In this document: one piece after another, positions 14,781 to 18,283 of the stretch | How positions within the stretch are numbered: the first letter of the stretch is position 1 | Layout of the letters: each line of letters begins with the position of its first letter | Assembly: GCA_944381335.1 (NCBI GenBank) | Contig: CALWKT010000078.1 | Span: 1 to 18,283 of the forward strand | DNA: 18,283 nt | DNA from: an uncultured Christensenellaceae bacterium | GTDB taxonomy: Bacteria; Bacillota_A; Clostridia; Christensenellales; UBA3700 | Reading direction: 5' to 3' | Made by a program: the position numbers and the translations under genes | Notes under the pieces: generated by a model | Told to the model about the DNA's origin: nothing | Databases searched by the model: none | What the model saw: only the letters and a program-made list of their open reading frames with translations

Positions 14781-14978
14781 ATGCGTACAAAAAAAGATAA
14801 GAGACCGTCTCAGGAAGAGATCGACAAAAAAATCAGCGATATAAAGGCGATTTGGGGCATTGAAGGGATGCAGGTCGAGCCTGAAACGGAAATCAGCCTG
14901 AGAAGATTCTTTGCCGGAGAGATGACGGAAGACGAACTTATGTCTGAAGTGATCGTAAACTACGAAAGAAAAAAATGA
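14781..14978 (+). CDS. Small VbhA-like (Fic-antitoxin-type) protein, no partner visible
   Basis: A 65-residue charged, helical protein. Its layout fits the antitoxin VbhA family: a basic N-terminus, a helix ending in IEGM (27-30), a spacer with EPE, then LRRFFAGEMTEDELMSEVI (40-58), the G-x-[IM]-T-x-[DE]-E-[LF] second helix typical of the group. VbhA-type proteins silence Fic AMP-transferases through an [S/T]-x3-E-[G/N] motif. Here E28-G29 is present but position 24 is Ile, so the inhibitory Ser/Thr is missing. No Fic gene (HPFx[D/E]GNGR) lies nearby. It starts 15 nt after the deoB stop with ACGGAGAA in front, so it is translated from the deoB transcript. The family call is tentative. Confidence 0.45.
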   Translation: MRTKKDKRPSQEEIDKKISDIKAIWGIEGMQVEPETEISLRRFFAGEMTEDELMSEVIVNYERKK

Positions 14979-15094
14979 AAATCCGAGTCTTGCCTGAAAT
15001 ATCCTGTTCCGGCCCCGGTTTTTTATAAGCGACGCCGGTTGTTTATCCGTAAAAGACAGATAAGCCGGAAAGGGCTGAAAATCGTATGAACTTT

Positions 15095-15119
15095 GCGCCG
15101 AATATTTGCGGCGCTTTTT
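15095..15119 (+). terminator. Intrinsic terminator between the small ORF and dacF
   Basis: GCGCCG (15095-15100) pairs with CGGCGC (15109-15114) around 8 nt and is followed by five T. It ends the deoB transcript, yet it lies only 37 nt before the dacF ATG, so it could also act as an attenuator for read-through into dacF. Confidence 0.75.
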
Positions 15120-15155
15120 CTTATACTAATCACAATCATTAAAGAGAGGTGCAGT

Positions 15156-16343
15156 ATGAAGAAAAATTTTGCGATATTACTTGCATTGCTTGCTTTGACG
15201 GCGGCAGTCTGGTCGGGCGTAGCGTACGCTAGCGAAATGCCTGACGTCGTAAGTGAAGCAAATGCTGTGCAATCGAAAGAAAGCGCATATAGCGTAAATT
15301 GCCATTCAGCTTATTTATCTGATTACGCTACGGGAGCGGAGCTGTATTCTTATAACGCGGACAGCAGACACGAGATAGCCAGCATGGTAAAAATAATGAC
15401 GGCAGATCTTGTATTCGAAGCGATAGAAAGCGGACAGATAGGAGTAGAGGATGAAATAACCGTATCCGAGCGAGCATCGTCTATGGGCGGCAGTCAGATG
15501 TTTCTGGACGCTAATGAAAAGTATAGGGTAAACGATCTGATAAAAGGTGTTGTCGTGGCGTCTGCAAACGACGCGGCGGTCGCGCTTGCGGAGACTGTAA
15601 GCGGAAGCGTGGAAGGTTTTGTGAACGCGATGAACGAAAAGGCGGAAAGTCTTGGCATGACAAATACGAAATTTGCAAACCCTACCGGTCTCCCGTCCGA
15701 AAGCGAGCAGTACTCGACGGCGCGCGACGTCAATGTGATGACGAGAGAACTGATGAAACACGACGGATATTACGAATACGCGGGGATATGGACAGAAGAT
15801 TTTACTCATCCGTCCGGCAGAGTAACGACTCTTACAAATACCAATAAGCTTATAAGAAGTTACCAGGGGTGCAAGGGCGGCAAGACGGGATATACAGACA
15901 GCGCTAAATTCTGCGTTTCAGCCTGCGCTGAAAGAAACGGAATCAAAACTGTCGCGACCGTGATAGGCGCAGACGACAGCAAGGTGAGATTTGCAGAAGC
16001 TTGCAGACTTTTCAACTACGCTTTTGCGAACTTCAGAAACGAGATCGTATGCAAGCAGGGCGAAAAGATTGAAAAAAGCGTTTCAGTTGAAAAGAGCAGA
16101 GTAAAGGCAATGACTCCCGTTGCCGCACAGGACGTGGCGGTCCTCATAAAACAGGGCGACGAAGTGAAGATAGAATACGAGCTTCCTGACAAAATCAAGG
16201 CGCCGGTCAGGAAAGGAGATCTTGTCGGCAGGATAAAAGTCACACATGAAGGCAAGGAATATTATTTCGATCTTATCAGTGACAGCGACATCCCACGCGC
16301 AACCATATGGGATATAATCAAGGACATGGCGGGTCAGTGGTAA
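15156..16343 (+). CDS. dacF: D-alanyl-D-alanine carboxypeptidase (DacF/PBP5 family)
   Basis: A low-molecular-weight penicillin-binding protein that removes the terminal D-Ala from peptidoglycan stem peptides. The 395 residues begin with a signal peptide (residues 2-25, cleavage after AYA). The three serine acyl-enzyme motifs are intact: S76-M-V-K79, S136-A-N138 and K243-T-G245. The C-terminal PBP5-like beta domain follows, and the last 15 or so residues form an amphipathic helix that probably anchors it to the outer membrane leaflet side. The ATG at 15156 follows AGAGAGG; a longer in-frame reading from 15093 would run through the terminator and is rejected. A TATACT -10-like box lies at 15122-15127 with no good -35. 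In B. subtilis dacF leads into spoIIA, which is absent here. Confidence 0.92.
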   Translation: MKKNFAILLALLALTAAVWSGVAYASEMPDVVSEANAVQSKESAYSVNCHSAYLSDYATGAELYSYNADSRHEIASMVKIMTADLVFEAIESGQIGVEDEITVSERASSMGGSQMFLDANEKYRVNDLIKGVVVASANDAAVALAETVSGSVEGFVNAMNEKAESLGMTNTKFANPTGLPSESEQYSTARDVNVMTRELMKHDGYYEYAGIWTEDFTHPSGRVTTLTNTNKLIRSYQGCKGGKTGYTDSAKFCVSACAERNGIKTVATVIGADDSKVRFAEACRLFNYAFANFRNEIVCKQGEKIEKSVSVEKSRVKAMTPVAAQDVAVLIKQGDEVKIEYELPDKIKAPVRKGDLVGRIKVTHEGKEYYFDLISDSDIPRATIWDIIKDMAGQW

Positions 16344-16435
16344 ACAGGTGAAATCATCAGCAAGCCTTAAAAGTATAAACCGGGTGGATGCATAAGAAAA
16401 AATAAATAAATAAAGCCTTATCCGGCTAAACGGAC

Positions 16436-16461
16436 GGAGCCGCGCATTTGCGGCTCCTTTT
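16436..16461 (+). terminator. Intrinsic terminator after dacF
   Basis: GGAGCCGC (16436-16443) pairs with GCGGCTCC (16450-16457) around 6 nt, followed by TTTT. A second small hairpin, AGCC/GGCT, lies just upstream at about 16413-16426. Confidence 0.8.
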
Positions 16462-16825
16462 CTGTTTGTCGTAGATATATAAAATTTTTTGTGAGACAAT
16501 ATGCCAGGTGGCGCAAATAATAAAACTTGGGCTTTTGAAAAAATATTATTCCGGTATGACGTGAATTTTTATAGAAAACAATATTAAAGCATGCAAAATT
16601 CATAATTTACTGAAATGTACTGTAATTATTTAAAAAATAATTAAAATACCAATATTAAATATCTCAAATATAATACTAAATAATAATTAAAAATAATAAA
16701 GTATTTAACTTTTGCTTGAGGTTATCTGATCTTAGCGTTGAAAAACGGTAAATAAAACGAATTTAACTCGGTTTTAACGAAAGAATGTTACTGTTGTGCA
16801 TGAAAAAGCAAGTGCAAACAATAAA
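16462..16825. other. AT-rich gene-free interval between dacF and lysA
   Basis: About 360 bp, extremely A+T-rich in its middle, with stops in every frame and no RNA gene I can recognise. It includes a perfect 9-bp A/T inverted repeat with a 3-nt loop (16623-16643). In B. subtilis the spoIIA and spoVA operons fill the dacF-lysA interval. Confidence 0.7.
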
Positions 16826-16854
16826 TTGACTTAAAAGTATATTTTTGTTAAAAT
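16826..16854 (+). promoter_or_regulatory. Sigma-A-type promoter for lysA
   Basis: TTGACT (16826-16831), a 17-bp spacer ending in the extended -10 element TGT, and TAAAAT (16849-16854). Transcription would start near 16861, leaving a leader of about 15 nt. That leaves no space for a lysine riboswitch. A TATAAT at 16857-16862 is too close to the ribosome binding site to be the main -10. Confidence 0.7.
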
Positions 16855-16875
16855 CTTATAATATAGGAGAAAAAT

Positions 16876-18195
16876 ATGAATTACAGAGATACGATGAATG
16901 TTAACGAAAAAGGCCATCTTCAGATCGGAGGCGTCGACGCAGTCGATCTGGTGAAGAAATACGGAACACCGCTTTACGTCATGGACGAAAGCTATATCAG
17001 GCAGGTTTGTCGCGCGTTCACAGAGACCGTGGAAAAAACTTACGGGGAAGGCGGCGTCGCCTATGCGTCAAAAGCTTTTTCCTGCAAAGCGATATACGAG
17101 ATTGCAAAGCAGGAGAATATGTATATCGACGTCGTTTCCGGCGGCGAAATATACACGGCAAACAGCGTCGGGTTCGACATGAGTAGGGCATATTTTCACG
17201 GAAACAACAAACTCGTCAGTGAAATTGAATTTGCGCTCGGTTGCGGCGTCGGGACTTTCGTCGTGGACAGTTTTGACGAAATAGACCTCCTCGACGCGAT
17301 GTGCGCAGAAAGAAAAACCGTTCAGAAAGTTCTTGTCCGCGTTAATCCGGGTGTTGAGGCTCACACTCATTCTTTCATCCAGACGGCGAAGGTAGATTCG
17401 AAATTCGGATTCGGTGTCAAAAACGGCTATGCGGACAAAGCTGTCGACGCTATACTCGGCAAAACTAATCTGCGCTTTGCGGGACTGCATTGTCACATCG
17501 GCTCGCAGATATTCGACAAACAGGCGTTTGCGCTTGCGGTAGACGTTGTGACAGATTACGTCGTTGAACTCAAAAACAGAGGAATTATCGTCGACGAGCT
17601 CAATTTCGGGGGTGGTTTCGGCATACATTACTGCGGCGACGACCCGAAATACGACGTGAAAGAATATTGCGATTACGTTGAGCTTTTAACGTCATCGCTT
17701 AAAAACGCCGTCGAGAAAAAAGGTATCAAAAAGCCGTTCTTCATGATCGAGCCGGGACGTTCGATCGTGGGAGAAGCGGGCGTAACCCTTTATTCGGTCG
17801 GCGCGATAAAAGACATATTGGGCATAAGGAAATATCTGGCGATCGACGGTGGCATGACCGACAATATCCGCCCGGCGCTATATGACGCTAAATATGAAGC
17901 TGTGCTTGCCAACCGCGCTGACGAAAAGCCTGAAGAAGTGGTGACTATCGCAGGAAAATGCTGTGAAAGCGGCGATATAATCCTGAAAGACGTAGCTCTC
18001 CCCGCGGCGAAAAGAGGAGACATAGTTGCTGTTTTCTCCACGGGTGCATACAATTATTCGATGTCAAGCAATTACAACCGCAATTTCGTTCCTCCCGTCG
18101 TGTTCGTAAAAGACGGAAAGAGCGCGTATGCGGTCAGACCTCAGAGTTACGAGGACCTCGTCAGAAACGACGTTACCTTGGAGTATAAAGACTGA
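16876..18195 (+). CDS. lysA: Diaminopimelate decarboxylase
   Basis: A PLP-dependent fold-type III enzyme that decarboxylates meso-diaminopimelate to lysine, the last step of lysine synthesis. In its 439 residues, YASKAF (63-68) holds the PLP lysine K66. HCHIGSQ (205-211), GGGFG (245-249) and EPGRS (292-296) bind the cofactor phosphate. CESGD (363-367) supplies the active-site cysteine from the partner subunit, and GAYNYSMSSNYN (390-401) is the conserved tail motif. The length fits the family. AGGAGA (16865-16870) precedes the ATG. The stop overlaps the next ATG by one base (TGATG), so the two are coupled. Confidence 0.96.
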   Translation: MNYRDTMNVNEKGHLQIGGVDAVDLVKKYGTPLYVMDESYIRQVCRAFTETVEKTYGEGGVAYASKAFSCKAIYEIAKQENMYIDVVSGGEIYTANSVGFDMSRAYFHGNNKLVSEIEFALGCGVGTFVVDSFDEIDLLDAMCAERKTVQKVLVRVNPGVEAHTHSFIQTAKVDSKFGFGVKNGYADKAVDAILGKTNLRFAGLHCHIGSQIFDKQAFALAVDVVTDYVVELKNRGIIVDELNFGGGFGIHYCGDDPKYDVKEYCDYVELLTSSLKNAVEKKGIKKPFFMIEPGRSIVGEAGVTLYSVGAIKDILGIRKYLAIDGGMTDNIRPALYDAKYEAVLANRADEKPEEVVTIAGKCCESGDIILKDVALPAAKRGDIVAVFSTGAYNYSMSSNYNRNFVPPVVFVKDGKSAYAVRPQSYEDLVRNDVTLEYKD

Positions 18196-18283
18196 TGTTA
18201 TTTTCTTTGATCAGACAACTTGCGTCGGCGGACGACAAACGCATTGTTTTCGTTTCGATTCTCGCATATATACCCGCGCTTTT
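18195..18283 (+). CDS. N-terminus of a probable site-2 protease family (M50) protein, partial
   Basis: Only the first 29 codons are inside the window. The ATG shares its A with the lysA TGA. The readable part is a short polar helix followed by a hydrophobic stretch (IVFVSILAYIPALL) that resembles the first membrane segment leading into the HExxH helix of Clostridia M50 proteases, and this gene often follows lysA there. The HExxH motif itself lies beyond the edge, so the family name is an inference from context. Confidence 0.4.
   Translation, partial: MLFSLIRQLASADDKRIVFVSILAYIPAL

Noticed and set aside
16465..16473. Second 0A-box-like TTTGTCGTA after the dacF terminator
   Set aside because: No promoter or gene start is placed to use it; a few 8-of-9 matches are expected by chance in 18 kb.
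16462..16875. Lysine riboswitch (L box) upstream of lysA
   Set aside because: The best promoter leaves a leader of only about 15 nt and the upstream sequence is AT-rich without the conserved multi-helix core or a terminator.

Overview
The window looks like chromosomal DNA from an anaerobic Firmicute of the class Clostridia. Gene order, the AGGAGG-type ribosome binding sites and the sigma-A-type promoters all fit this. An uncultivated gut lineage near Christensenellales is my guess only. Two stretches match conserved Bacillus/Clostridia neighbourhoods. The left one (1-11644) resembles the B. subtilis blocks ylxY-mlpA ... spoIIIE/ftsK ... pgsA-cinA-recA-rny. The right one (12443-18283) resembles spoIIM ... 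deoB(drm) ... dacF ... lysA.

Layout. 1-481 (-): 5' part of a YlxY/PdaB-type polysaccharide deacetylase that has lost its first catalytic Asp. 591-2636 (+): M16 peptidase, dimeric dUTPase and ABM-domain protein, closed by a terminator at 2713-2747. 2812-9868 (+): a promoter, then ftsK, rimO, pgsA, a shortened cinA and recA. 9900-11644 (+): rny with its own consensus promoter and terminator. 11645-12442: about 800 bp with no convincing large gene, holding degenerate repeats, a 41-codon ORF and a possible small RNA unit. 12443-13487 (-): a SpoIIM-like membrane protein, preceded by a 118-residue protein that is only the DNA-binding domain of Spo0A. 13576-14978 (+): deoB and a small VbhA-like protein. 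15156-16461: dacF and its terminator. 16462-16825: AT-rich, no gene. 16826-18283: lysA and the start of a probable site-2 protease gene.

The most interesting theme is a sporulation-era backbone from which sporulation genes have been removed. The spoIIA (sigma-F) and spoVA operons that lie between dacF and lysA in B. subtilis are absent. No spoVS follows rny. spoVFA/B are missing after mlpA. Yet a receiver-less Spo0A effector domain and a SpoIIM-like protein remain next to each other. The Spo0A-like gene and deoB are divergent, and each has a TATAAT box exactly 6 bp before its ATG with no Shine-Dalgarno sequence, so both are predicted to make leaderless mRNAs.

The housekeeping genes cover chromosome segregation (FtsK), ribosome modification (RimO), phospholipid synthesis (PgsA), recombination (RecA), mRNA decay (RNase Y), nucleotide metabolism (dUTPase, DeoB), peptidoglycan trimming (DacF) and lysine synthesis (LysA). 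All identifications rest on reading motifs and gene order by eye; no database search was run.
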